Shown here piece by piece: positions 32,017 to 39,498 of a DNA stretch of 40,209 bases. The notes beneath the pieces are model-generated. The model was not told where the DNA came from, searched no databases, and saw only the letters and a list, made by a program, of their open reading frames with translations. Source of the DNA: a virus. The position numbers and the translations under genes are program-made. The stretch is taken from positions 1 through 40,209 of IMG/VR virus record IMGVR_UViG_3300020147_000019. One strand, 5' to 3'. Position 1 is the stretch's first letter. Every line of letters begins with the position of its first letter.

Positions 32017-32334
32017 ATGAAAGCCTTTTACAATACCTGCAATTTGACTGGTGAGGAACTGAGACAGGCAGTTGCCGGCGCCAAATCGCAAGAGGAAGCC
32101 ATTCTGCTCATTTACATGAATCATCGAAAGCCTTTGACAGCTTCCAAGATCACGGAGTTAACCGAAAAGGCAGGGCATAAGTGGCCTATATGGTCCAATA
32201 GAAGGGCTATCACGAATCTTAAATCATCCGGTGATCTCAGGAAATGCGGCTACACAGTACCCGGTCCTCAGGGTAAACCGGAGCATCCATACGAAATCAA
32301 TTCATTGAAGTACCCTGTAAAAATGACTGCGTAA
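32017..32334 (+). CDS. winged-helix-like protein, 105 aa
   Basis: A 105-residue protein whose middle (KPLTASKITELTEKAGHKWP, then WSNRRAITNLKSSGDLRKCG) reads like a winged helix with a recognition helix and wing. It may be a DNA-binding early protein. It ends one base into the HNH gene. No specific family is recognised. Confidence 0.55.
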   Translation: MKAFYNTCNLTGEELRQAVAGAKSQEEAILLIYMNHRKPLTASKITELTEKAGHKWPIWSNRRAITNLKSSGDLRKCGYTVPGPQGKPEHPYEINSLKYPVKMTA

Positions 32335-32738
32335 TGACGTGTAGAATATGTGCATCTGGTGGTTACTGCAGACAGCATTTAAAGGCTGTCATTCCAGAAA
32401 AAAAGCAACTGTCAAAGGTTTCTGAAAAAAGAAAGGCTGAGGAAAAGGAATACAAGAAAAAGAGAGCCGCATTCCTGGCACTTCATACCATTTGTCAGGC
32501 AAAGATCGAAGGCTGCAAAGGAAAGGCAACAGAGGTACACCACATGAAGGGAAGGGTAGGTGATAATTATTTAAACATGAAATACTTTTTATCGGTGTGC
32601 CATCATTGCCATGATATAATTGAGCGCAATCCGGCCTTCGCCCGGCAACAGGGGTTTTCTCTTTCAAGACTTGCAAAACCGGTAAAAGTAACACCGGCTA
32701 AAAAATACAAAAGTTTAAAAAAATTTATCCGCTTCTAA
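32334..32738 (+). CDS. HNH-type nuclease-like protein
   Basis: A 134-residue protein. Cys3/Cys6 and Cys12 form an N-terminal CxxC knuckle (CRICASGGYCRQH), followed by a basic helix. The HNH-like core has Cys54/Cys61, EVHHMKGR (His69-His70), DNYLN (Asn78/Asn81) and VCHHCHDIIERNP (Cys89/Cys92). Phage recombination-module HNH proteins and NinG-like nucleases have similar patterns. It lies in the RecT/NinB cluster. Confidence 0.75.
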   Translation: MTCRICASGGYCRQHLKAVIPEKKQLSKVSEKRKAEEKEYKKKRAAFLALHTICQAKIEGCKGKATEVHHMKGRVGDNYLNMKYFLSVCHHCHDIIERNPAFARQQGFSLSRLAKPVKVTPAKKYKSLKKFIRF

Positions 32739-32749
32739 TATCGCAAAAG

Positions 32750-32953
32750 ATGAAAACGAATATCTCAAACGATGTAGAACTCAATCAGATCCTTTACATG
32801 AAAAGGTTAGGGCTTACACCTCACCAGGTATCGGAACTGACAGGAAAAAAGAAAAGCGAAATCGACCGGGTATTCTCAGCCAAGGGATTGATAAAGAAAA
32901 AGAGTAAAAAATTCGATTTGGAAAACTATTTAAAAAGCACCCCAACCTTATAA
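32750..32953 (+). CDS. small HTH-like protein, 67 aa
   Basis: A 67-residue basic protein with a likely helix-turn-helix (YMKRLGLTPHQVSELTGKKK, then SEIDRVFSAKGLI). It directly precedes, and overlaps by one base, the replication initiator. It may help control replication; no close family is recognised. Confidence 0.6.
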   Translation: MKTNISNDVELNQILYMKRLGLTPHQVSELTGKKKSEIDRVFSAKGLIKKKSKKFDLENYLKSTPTL

Positions 32954-33729
32954 TGGCAAAACGCTTTACTGATACCAGTTTGAACCGGCAGCCCTGGTTT
33001 AGAAAGTTGACACCGAAAATGAAATGTGCCGTACGATTCCTTTTCGACGAATGCGACAATGCAGGGGTGTGGATCATAGACATGGAAACACTCAGCTATT
33101 TTATCGGAGATGAGGTTACGCTTGAAGAACTTTTTTCTAAAGTAAATACTGACAAGGAAAACCGCATTGAAAAATTCGGGCGCGATAAAATCTTCATTCC
33201 AGGGTTTGTTTCTTTTCAGTACGGTGAGTTGTCTGAGGAATGTCGACCACATAAGCCCATTATTCAACTTTTAAAAAAGTACGGCATATACGAAAGGGTA
33301 TCAAAAGGGTATCAAAAGGGTATTAATACCCTTGAGGAAAAAGAACAAGAACAAGAAAAAGAAAAAGAACTGGATGTTGTTAGGGATAGGGGTGTGGGGG
33401 AAGGGGAAATTTCAAAAACAGATATCCCCGCGAATGTTTTGGAAGCCGCTGAGATGAATCAATACACACACACCCAAAGTCGAAACACAGAATTTGTCAA
33501 AAAGCAATGGAATGTGTTTTTGCAGGAACGGTCACATGATCCACCTGGCAAGCAGCGAACCTACCAAAACAATCCATCAGAGCTCTACCAATATTTTTTG
33601 AACTGGATAAGAAACAAATTCCCGAAAAAAAATGGATCACATAGCAAAACATCTTCCCCAAGCGGTAAAAGCGCAGGAGCTCACCAACTCCTTGACAGTC
33701 TGGAAAGAGACCTCACTAACAGCGGATGA
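32953..33729 (+). CDS. replication initiator / replisome organiser-like protein
   Basis: A 258-residue protein. Residues about 10-110 (WFRKLTPKMKCAVRFLFDEC, AGVWIIDMETLSYFIGDEVT, FIPGFVSFQYGELSEECRPH) resemble the winged-helix N-terminal domain of DnaD-like or replisome-organiser phage proteins. A low-complexity Glu/Gln/Lys linker (about 128-140) is encoded by the iteron region at 33293-33370. The C-terminal domain has an FVKKQWNVFLQERS and FLNWIRNKFPKKNG helix pair. It probably binds the origin inside its own gene, as lambda O does. Confidence 0.68.
   Translation: MAKRFTDTSLNRQPWFRKLTPKMKCAVRFLFDECDNAGVWIIDMETLSYFIGDEVTLEELFSKVNTDKENRIEKFGRDKIFIPGFVSFQYGELSEECRPHKPIIQLLKKYGIYERVSKGYQKGINTLEEKEQEQEKEKELDVVRDRGVGEGEISKTDIPANVLEAAEMNQYTHTQSRNTEFVKKQWNVFLQERSHDPPGKQRTYQNNPSELYQYFLNWIRNKFPKKNGSHSKTSSPSGKSAGAHQLLDSLERDLTNSG
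33293..33370 (+). other. putative replication origin: iterons inside the initiator gene
   Basis: AAAGGGTATC occurs at 33293 and 33304, with AAAGGGTATT at 33315, a period of exactly 11 bases. The third copy is half of a perfect 18-base palindrome AAGGGTATTAATACCCTT (33316-33333). A one-sided purine tract of G and A (33334-33370, about 37 bases) follows. Iterons plus an asymmetric tract within the initiator gene match the lambda O/ori layout. Confidence 0.65.
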
Positions 33730-34330
33730 CAGGAAGATCCTGGACCTGAAGTACGGAGGCAAGCAGTTCGGACAAATGACACCGCCCGAAAGACTGTTGA
33801 ACGCAAAAGCCCTGCTGTTGAAAATTCACATCATCACGGGTTGGTCTATCCCTGAAAATAAGCTGATGGACATTTTGGTGGATCAGTTCACAAAGTCCCT
33901 GGAGGAAAAATTTGAAAACCTGAACAGTTCAGAAATCGAGTATGCTTTCCGGTCTGCAGGAACCACGATTGAAGATTGGGGGAAGTCCATGAATTTGAAC
34001 CTGCTCGATAAGGTTTTGCTCCCTTACCTGAATGATCGGTACAAGATCAGCGAAGTGGAAAGACAGATCGCATACAAAAAGAACCTGGTGAACCTGGAGC
34101 CCGGAGAAAACGATTATCGAAGGATGATCGAGGAAGATTATCAATCTTTTCTGGCAGGCATGGTATATCAAACATTTCCGGTTCCATACTACCCGCAGTT
34201 GGTGAAAGACGGATTTATCATCGAGGCTCCTTACTACCTGATGCCGGACGAGGAAAAAGACCGGTGTGTTCTGAAAGTATTTGAGCAGGCAAAAGAGGCG
34301 GGTATTGAAAATCTCTACAGAAGATCATAA
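33632..34330 (+). CDS. conserved replication-region protein, 232 aa
   Basis: A 232-residue helical protein overlapping the initiator gene by 98 bases. Characteristic stretches are QMTPPERLLNAKALLLKIHI, MDILVDQFTKSLEEKF and IEYAFRSAGTTIEDWGKSMN, which I associate with a family common in Bacteroidota phages and mobile elements. There is no Walker motif, so it is not a standard helicase loader. ATG 33632 is the only start that keeps the conserved N terminus, so the long overlap appears real. A role in replication is inferred from position. Confidence 0.65.
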   Translation: MDHIAKHLPQAVKAQELTNSLTVWKETSLTADDRKILDLKYGGKQFGQMTPPERLLNAKALLLKIHIITGWSIPENKLMDILVDQFTKSLEEKFENLNSSEIEYAFRSAGTTIEDWGKSMNLNLLDKVLLPYLNDRYKISEVERQIAYKKNLVNLEPGENDYRRMIEEDYQSFLAGMVYQTFPVPYYPQLVKDGFIIEAPYYLMPDEEKDRCVLKVFEQAKEAGIENLYRRS

Positions 34331-34348
34331 CCAAACAATATTTTATTT

Positions 34349-34396
34349 ATGACAACTAAACAAGAACAGACAAAGCACACGCCGGGAGGTAAATAA
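34349..34396 (+). CDS. possible 15-aa leader peptide
   Basis: A 15-codon ORF (MTTKQEQTKHTPGGK) ends two bases before the ATG of the next gene, and its last codons contain the GGGAGGT ribosome binding site of that gene. The KHTPG stretch resembles the N terminus of several phage accessory proteins. It may be a translational-coupling leader or the degraded start of a longer protein. Confidence 0.25.
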   Translation: MTTKQEQTKHTPGGK

Positions 34397-34398
34397 CC

Positions 34399-34923
34399 AT
34401 GACACACAACATTACAAATGAGCAAGTAGCCCGTGTTTTCGCAATGTATTTGGGATGTGAAATAAGGTATGGCGAGAACGAAGAAGCAAGCACGTTGGAA
34501 AGCATAGCCACCAGCGGTTTGATTGGCGATGAAAATAGAGATGAAAGAGGAGAAGGTTGGTATGATCAAAGCGACTGCAAACTCCTTCTCACCCCACTTC
34601 ACGCCATATCAGATGAAGATGCGATTGAAGTAAGCAAGTTGTTTTGGAGGGGAAGTGCGACGAATGAAGAGAGAAAATATTTGGGTCGGATGGCCGTAGG
34701 GTTTCATTTTGAAAACTATTCTTGGGATTATGAAAATGGATTCGATACTGCTAAAAACAGAAAACGCATTTCAGAGATAGGCTTTATTGCAGCCACACGT
34801 ATCTACCAATACCTCATCCAAAAAAGCTATGCAGTCCCATTGTTCTTTGAACCCGGCCATCCAGACAACGGTAAAGACGCAATACAGCTTGGGCTTGCTA
34901 TTGATAAAACTAAAACAAAATGA
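34399..34923 (+). CDS. hypothetical accessory protein, 174 aa
   Basis: A 174-residue protein with a strong GGGAGGT site 8 bases upstream of ATG 34399. The start EQVARVFAMYLGCEIRYGE and the LHAISDEDAIEVSKLFWR segment (about 66-83) form a domain I associate with Bacteroidota phage accessory proteins of unknown function. Aromatic C-terminal helices follow. It opens the mosaic accessory block. Confidence 0.6.
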   Translation: MTHNITNEQVARVFAMYLGCEIRYGENEEASTLESIATSGLIGDENRDERGEGWYDQSDCKLLLTPLHAISDEDAIEVSKLFWRGSATNEERKYLGRMAVGFHFENYSWDYENGFDTAKNRKRISEIGFIAATRIYQYLIQKSYAVPLFFEPGHPDNGKDAIQLGLAIDKTKTK

Positions 34924-34933
34924 TTTTTGGAAG

Positions 34934-34985
34934 CCAGCGACATAGCCCTGATCAAAGCCTGTTGCGACGCTCCGGTTATCGACAA
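34934..34985 (-). repeat. boundary repeat, copy D (inverted)
   Basis: Read on the minus strand, it contains AACCGGAGCGTCGCAAC followed by a TATGTCGCTGGC end. It differs by one base from AACCGGAGCATCGCAAC of copy A at 35589-35605. It lies in the gap between two accessory genes. Confidence 0.55.
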
Positions 34986-35015
34986 CAATTCTAATCAATA
35001 AATAATTCATAGTGT

Positions 35016-35618
35016 ATGAAAGGCAAAAGAACTGGGATAGATTTTAGTAAACATCAGGTGATCGTTTCAGATCACGAGAATCTGCTCGTCCATTATTTGC
35101 GTAAGCCCGATACAATTTGCGGCAGTATTAAATACATAAACACAAACGGTATTCTCGCTGTCACAGGAGATTATGGCAACTGGATATTCTGCCGAGAATT
35201 TCACCCTTCAGCTAAGGGTTATGTATCTGATGGCTACTGGAAGGAAAAGTTACACATAGCTTCCTCGCAGGAAGCAAACGAATACGATGCGGAACATACA
35301 CAGGCAGAATTAGAAGCAAAGATTAATGGAGGCGCAGAAGAATATGGTTATACAGGTGAAAAACTCGAAAGGGCTTTAAAGTATTTCAAAGAATGCCTTT
35401 ATTATGTTGATGATGAATATGAATACATCAATTATGCCTACAGGCACACGCCGAGTTTTATGGATTCTGAAAGTGTGGTAATGGTTAAAAGGACTAAATA
35501 TTGGCTGATGGCTGTATTCGATGGTTTTGATGAAATATGCCGAAGGATAAGAGAAGGCGAACAGGTGCTCAACCAAGGCGAAACCCCTAACCGGAGCATC
35601 GCAACGAAAGATCAATAG
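35016..35618 (+). CDS. hypothetical accessory protein, 200 aa
   Basis: A 200-residue protein with aromatic- and acid-rich helices (YFKECLYYVDDEYEYINYAY) and an N-terminal beta region (SIKYINTNGILAVTGDYGNW). No family is recognised. Its last codons (NRSIATKDQ) are encoded by the boundary repeat copy A, so its C-terminal tail may be repeat-derived. Confidence 0.6.
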   Translation: MKGKRTGIDFSKHQVIVSDHENLLVHYLRKPDTICGSIKYINTNGILAVTGDYGNWIFCREFHPSAKGYVSDGYWKEKLHIASSQEANEYDAEHTQAELEAKINGGAEEYGYTGEKLERALKYFKECLYYVDDEYEYINYAYRHTPSFMDSESVVMVKRTKYWLMAVFDGFDEICRRIREGEQVLNQGETPNRSIATKDQ

Positions 35619-35640
35619 TAGCAATAGCCCTGACTAAAAT
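35589..35640 (+). repeat. boundary repeat, copy A
   Basis: AACCGGAGCATCGCAACGAA followed by AGATCAATAGTAGCAATAGC and CCTGAC. It straddles the stop codon of the 35016-35618 gene. Aligned core with copy B: CGCAACGAAAG then TAGTAGCAAT. Confidence 0.6.
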
Positions 35641-35684
35641 AAAACAAAACCGCCCGGTAAAAGGTTAGCCGGGGAGAAAGAAAG

Positions 35685-35999
35685 ATGAAATCAGGAATTG
35701 AACTTATTGCCGAGGAAAGACAAAGGCAAATTAGCGAAGAAGGTTGGACACCAGAACATGACGCTACCCATGACGTTGGCGAACTTGCTATGGCCGCCTC
35801 CTGTTACGCAATGATACACGAATATAGACCCGAGAAACTTGCGCCGTTGGGATGGCCGTGGAGTGATGAGTGGTGGAAGCCATCATTCATTAGGGATTCG
35901 TCTGGCAATATCATTCAACCTCCACATTTGCGAATCCGAGAATTACAAAAAGCAGGCGCATTGATAGCCGCTGAAATTGACCGCCTTCAAGCACTCTAA
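35685..35999 (+). CDS. phage MazG-like / dNTP-pyrophosphohydrolase-related small protein
   Basis: A 104-residue protein with the widespread phage pattern ELIAEERQRQISEEGWTPEH, then DVGELAMAASCYAM and WPWSDEWWKPS, ending RELQKAGALIAAEIDRLQ. This family is helical and resembles all-alpha nucleotide pyrophosphohydrolases in its EExRQ and GELA motifs; activity is not established by the motifs. It has a GGGGAGAAAG site upstream. Confidence 0.6.
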   Translation: MKSGIELIAEERQRQISEEGWTPEHDATHDVGELAMAASCYAMIHEYRPEKLAPLGWPWSDEWWKPSFIRDSSGNIIQPPHLRIRELQKAGALIAAEIDRLQAL

Positions 36000-36025
36000 T
36001 CTTAACCCCTCCAACTCTTTACACA

Positions 36026-37015
36026 ATGGAAAATAAACAATACTACGCAGATACAGCAACAACGGCTTTTGAAATGCTGGAACCGTTGCCGGAAAGAATT
36101 GAATATTTAAGACCGTGGCTATGGCAAGGAGCAGTTGAAGGATGGAAGATTCTTCACGCCTCCCAACCCCGCCTCCCCGTTGACGGCATGACCCTAACAC
36201 AAGGACAGGTGTATGAAGATGGGAAGGATGTGCTGGTGACGTATCAGTATTACCCTAATGGCGGAAATGAATGGGTTGACATTGATTTTATTGAATATGT
36301 AATAACGGATGAACACCGCCGCCGCATCGTCCTTGTTCCCGCTGTGCAAAGGGATTTGGATACCAGCGACAACAAAACCGAGGGATCGTCCCTTGCTACG
36401 CTCAGTTCATCGTCAGGTAATTCTATTGAGCAAAAAAATTTGGAAGATGAATTGTTGATCTATCTAACTGTTGCGAACAAGAGCGACAACCTTCGCCTGT
36501 CATTCATACGGTCTGCAAAGGAAAAAAGGTTCGTAATGCCAGCACTTGAAAGGGTGGAGTTTGGGGACAGCAAAATAATAGCAGATAATGAGAATTGGAT
36601 GAAAGACACCTTATATCCGGCCTTACAACGTTTTCAAAGAAGGGAAATGCAGCCCGGCGACAGGGAGATCATTAATGAAATCCTCAGCGATAGATCGACC
36701 GTTTATGATCAACTGGAAACGGTTAGTGAAGTAGAAATGATATTGCGTTATGCCATTCAAAACGACATGCTCAATAGCGAACAAGGCGTACAAGAGTGCG
36801 ACGCAACGAAAGCTGATAGTAGCAATGTCGCTGACCAACAAAATCTCCCCACAAGAGAGGAAATAGAGAGGGAGGCGGAGGGGATTTACGAAACCACAGG
36901 TTTTCGAGGGCCAATGTCAAAATCCCATTACGAGCACGAAAAGAAACATTGGATAGCAGGCGCAAACTATGTTCTCTCCCGTATTCAATCAAATCAATCA
37001 AAAAAGGAGTTATGA
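36026..37015 (+). CDS. mosaic accessory protein with internal boundary repeat
   Basis: A 329-residue protein of at least three segments. Residues 1-110 (RIEYLRPWLWQGAVEGWKIL, YEDGKDVLVTYQYYPNGGNE, DEHRRRIVLVPAV) look like one domain. A Ser-rich linker (EGSSLATLSSSSGNS) leads to a helical segment (about 135-250). A linker QECDATKADSSNVADQQ, encoded by boundary repeat copy B, leads to EGIYETTGFRGPMSKSHYEH and KHWIAGANYVLSRIQ. The repeat is intergenic elsewhere, which suggests a gene fusion. Confidence 0.6.
   Translation: MENKQYYADTATTAFEMLEPLPERIEYLRPWLWQGAVEGWKILHASQPRLPVDGMTLTQGQVYEDGKDVLVTYQYYPNGGNEWVDIDFIEYVITDEHRRRIVLVPAVQRDLDTSDNKTEGSSLATLSSSSGNSIEQKNLEDELLIYLTVANKSDNLRLSFIRSAKEKRFVMPALERVEFGDSKIIADNENWMKDTLYPALQRFQRREMQPGDREIINEILSDRSTVYDQLETVSEVEMILRYAIQNDMLNSEQGVQECDATKADSSNVADQQNLPTREEIEREAEGIYETTGFRGPMSKSHYEHEKKHWIAGANYVLSRIQSNQSKKEL
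36788..36846 (+). repeat. boundary repeat, copy B (inside a gene)
   Basis: GTACAAGAGTGCGACGCAA at 36788-36806 is identical over 19 bases to copy C at 38361-38379. It is followed by CGAAAGCTGATAGTAGCAAT and then GCTGACCAACAAA, which recurs at 37150 and 37351. Confidence 0.7.
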
Positions 37016-37560
37016 AAGAAGATAATTATGTACCAAGCGGCAGCGATGGCAAACAAACAGAGCAGGGAGATTTGGTAGCCGACGACAACCTGATCCCTAC
37101 CGATCAACAAATAAATAGTCTTGTTGATGAAATGTTTCCCGGTGATTCTGCTGACCAACAAAGACCCAATGTTATACTTTCAGAAAAGATGTTGAGCAAA
37201 GGGATATGGCTGATAGAGGTGAATCCAGAATATGCGAACCAGAGTTTTTCTGAATTGCTATTTCGAGATAGCAAGTTCCCAAACACAGTAATAACAGATG
37301 AAGATAGAACTGGTAGAGATCAAGGAGACTACTACAAAACACAGGTGCCTGCTGACCAACAAATAAAATCTCTTTCCGAGCAGTCACAGAACCGTATGCT
37401 AAACATTCTGATTGATGAAGGCGAAGGGCATCTATTCTCCCTCTCTGATAGGCAAATAATTTTCAGAGCAATGGAGATATACGCATCCGAGCAGCTAAGG
37501 GAGAAAGATAGTGAGATAGAGAGGTTGAGGAAAGAATTGGAGACCAGGGGTTCAGAATAA
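37012..37560 (+). CDS. accessory protein with repeated DQQ linkers, 182 aa
   Basis: A 182-residue protein from ATG 37012, which overlaps the previous stop and has GGAG just upstream. A start at 36949 is possible but lacks that site. It contains TDQQINSLVDEMFPG, ADQQRPNVILSEKM and ADQQIKSLSEQSQNRML, each beginning a new segment, and ends in a coiled coil (SEQLREKDSEIERLRKELET). No family is recognised; modular assembly is apparent. Confidence 0.6.
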   Translation: MKEDNYVPSGSDGKQTEQGDLVADDNLIPTDQQINSLVDEMFPGDSADQQRPNVILSEKMLSKGIWLIEVNPEYANQSFSELLFRDSKFPNTVITDEDRTGRDQGDYYKTQVPADQQIKSLSEQSQNRMLNILIDEGEGHLFSLSDRQIIFRAMEIYASEQLREKDSEIERLRKELETRGSE

Positions 37561-37588
37561 CTATTAAAACAATAAAACAAAAAATCAA

Positions 37589-37822
37589 ATGATAACATTT
37601 TTGGCAATTCCCTATTGCAGTAAGTGTAATCCTTTCAGAGCATCAAAAGAGTATGCCCCAATAGGTGACTTTTGGATGAAATGTAGTGGCTGCGGGAACG
37701 AGATTAAAGTTGGTAATCCAGCATCCTCAGATAGTGCAGGTCTACCCATAACGCAGGAAGGCCCTGAAAGCCAGCACGACGAGAAAAGCAAGTACCGTCC
37801 CGGCGGTAACACCACCGCATGA
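37589..37822 (+). CDS. small zinc-ribbon-like protein, 77 aa
   Basis: A 77-residue protein with two CxxC knuckles (YCSKCNPFRAS and KCSGCGNEIKVG), 24 residues apart, in the style of a zinc ribbon. The C-terminal third is disordered and Ser/Gln-rich. The function is unknown; such proteins are common in phage accessory blocks. Confidence 0.6.
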   Translation: MITFLAIPYCSKCNPFRASKEYAPIGDFWMKCSGCGNEIKVGNPASSDSAGLPITQEGPESQHDEKSKYRPGGNTTA

Positions 37823-37875
37823 AATGCCCATGAAGGGCTTCCAGGGATTGAGGTACACAACTAAACTTTTTTGAA

Positions 37876-38349
37876 ATGAGAAACATGTATCACGAAGGCG
37901 AAAGAATTGTTTATATCGTCTATCACGATAGCATCCCGCATGAAGTTATGACCGCATCTGAGGGTGGCTATCTCTCCTGGTATGACTTCAATTATTTCTA
38001 TGGTGATAAAAGAGACATACGGTGGTATAATTCAGGAGGGGGTGGGCGTCTCACTGAAATCCGAGCTCCACATTATATCGAAGGCACTAAAGGAGTATCA
38101 TATTGGATGGCGTCAGATGCTCGCTTTAAAGGGAAGCCTAAGAATTGTGTACGGGTTGCAAAACCCAAGAGAATCAGAGGGTGGCGTCGTACGAGCATCA
38201 ACCCGTTCAAAGTAGCCGATGAAACTTTAAGCTATGGGTATTGTGACCGATGTGATCAGCATGTAATAGATGAATGCCAAGAGCACCAATACTGGGATGA
38301 TGAAAATTCTTGCGTTAGATATTATGATAACAATGAAGTTGCCGAATAG
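37876..38349 (+). CDS. hypothetical accessory protein, 157 aa
   Basis: A 157-residue aromatic-rich protein (YLSWYDFNYFYGDKRDIRWY) with a basic middle (VAKPKRIRGWRRTS) and a C-terminal Cys/His set (YGYCDRCDQHVIDECQEHQY) that may bind metal. No family is recognised. Boundary repeat copy C begins just after its stop. Confidence 0.55.
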   Translation: MRNMYHEGERIVYIVYHDSIPHEVMTASEGGYLSWYDFNYFYGDKRDIRWYNSGGGGRLTEIRAPHYIEGTKGVSYWMASDARFKGKPKNCVRVAKPKRIRGWRRTSINPFKVADETLSYGYCDRCDQHVIDECQEHQYWDDENSCVRYYDNNEVAE

Positions 38350-38360
38350 AATTACAGGAC

Positions 38361-38415
38361 GTACAAGAGTGCGACGCAAGTAAAGCCCCACAGTAGCACA
38401 TCAGCTTAGTACAAA
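38361..38415 (+). repeat. boundary repeat, copy C
   Basis: GTACAAGAGTGCGACGCAA (38361-38379), then GTAAAGCCCCACAGTAGCAC. It is intergenic and matches copy B exactly over 19 bases with a similar AAAGC...AGTAGCA continuation. Confidence 0.65.
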
Positions 38416-38434
38416 ATAAAAATCATAACCTATC

Positions 38435-38890
38435 ATGGATGACAAACAAAAAATAAAACACTTAGAAGAAGAACTATCTCGCCTAAAGGAAGGGATACCG
38501 CAGCTATTGGAGGAACAGAAAAGGCTTTGTGCAGAAAATGCAGAAATAGGATTGGATAATGACGGTCACGGTTATCATGTAGACAGAAAATCTATCTTAT
38601 CCGCTCCCTCACCTGAAATATCAAACCTTCCATCTGTACCGCAGCTAAGATGGGTGAAGGCAAGTGAAAGTCTGCCAAATCCAACAACAGAGGTTTATTT
38701 AAGAGGGTGCAGGGCGCATAAGGGTTATATCAGGATGGAAAAAGAAAGCTGTAGTATCTACATTTCTATTTACATAAGCTCCTTTGGCGAATTTAAAAAA
38801 TTAACCAGTTGGGTATTAGGCCATGAGGAATTGCAGTTTGTCGAATGGCTTGAAGAACTACCATCCACAGAGGAAGGAGGTAAGGTATGA
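38435..38890 (+). CDS. coiled-coil + DUF551-like protein, 151 aa
   Basis: A 151-residue protein with an N-terminal coiled coil (KIKHLEEELSRLKEGIPQLL) and a C-terminal beta part beginning RWVKASESLPNPTTEVYLRG and ending ELQFVEWLEELP. The W-x-x-x-x-x-x-L-P start resembles DUF551 phage proteins. It overlaps the next gene by 4 bases. Confidence 0.55.
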   Translation: MDDKQKIKHLEEELSRLKEGIPQLLEEQKRLCAENAEIGLDNDGHGYHVDRKSILSAPSPEISNLPSVPQLRWVKASESLPNPTTEVYLRGCRAHKGYIRMEKESCSIYISIYISSFGEFKKLTSWVLGHEELQFVEWLEELPSTEEGGKV

Positions 38891-39219
38891 GGTATTTAGT
38901 GTATGCGCTACTCTTGCTTGGAATCATATTTTACGTATGCCCAATCGCTGTTTTGTTCAGCAAGTACCCATATGTCCAAAGATCAACTGAGCAGAAATAT
39001 CTGAGAAACCTTCACAGGTATAGACCAATAGCTGAAGATCATTTTCATGTGGGAATGAATGATTCCCTCGGATATATAGTAAAAGTGTCTTTCGCTTGGT
39101 CCCCCTTCCACGAGTGGAGAATTGAAAAGACGGGCGCAATCAGGCCAAACAGCCAGCTCTCCCAGGCGCTTGACAGTATGAGTAAACTATGGGTAGAGCC
39201 AGAAAATAAATTTAAATGA
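38887..39219 (+). CDS. membrane-anchored hypothetical protein, 110 aa
   Basis: A 110-residue protein with one N-terminal membrane helix (YLVYALLLLGIIFYVCPIAV) and a soluble remainder (SLGYIVKVSFAWSPFHEWRI). The helix could be a signal anchor. It may be a membrane-located early protein; the function is unknown. Confidence 0.55.
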   Translation: MRYLVYALLLLGIIFYVCPIAVLFSKYPYVQRSTEQKYLRNLHRYRPIAEDHFHVGMNDSLGYIVKVSFAWSPFHEWRIEKTGAIRPNSQLSQALDSMSKLWVEPENKFK

Positions 39220-39253
39220 TGTTCAAACAGGTGAATGACAAAATAAAAAAGCC

Positions 39254-39448
39254 ATGATCCCTCAACAAAAATACCCACTTGCAACAAAAACAGGCATAGA
39301 AATGATGATTACAATGCTCATCGTAAGCGGTGCTATGTGCCATAAGTGCGGATATGGCACTAAAAAAACATCTAAGCGGTGGGCCAGATGTAAAAGGTGT
39401 GGTGAGCGGGTAGAAATAAAAGAAGTCTTGAAAGGAGAGGTAAAATAA
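39254..39448 (+). CDS. zinc-ribbon-like small protein, 64 aa
   Basis: A 64-residue protein with CHKCGYGTKK and RCKRCGERVEI, a compact two-knuckle zinc ribbon. Met17 or Met18 (MMITMLIVSGAMC) is an alternative start. Just before the methyltransferase-like gene. Probably DNA- or RNA-binding. Confidence 0.5.
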   Translation: MIPQQKYPLATKTGIEMMITMLIVSGAMCHKCGYGTKKTSKRWARCKRCGERVEIKEVLKGEVK

Positions 39449-39498
39449 AAATTAAAAAGCAGGGGAGCCTTGATTTAGCGGCTCTCCGTTGGAAAAAA

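Noticed and set aside
33293-33333. Short repeats that could suggest a CRISPR array
   Set aside because: Repeats are about 10 bases with no unique spacers and no Cas genes; the iteron interpretation fits better.
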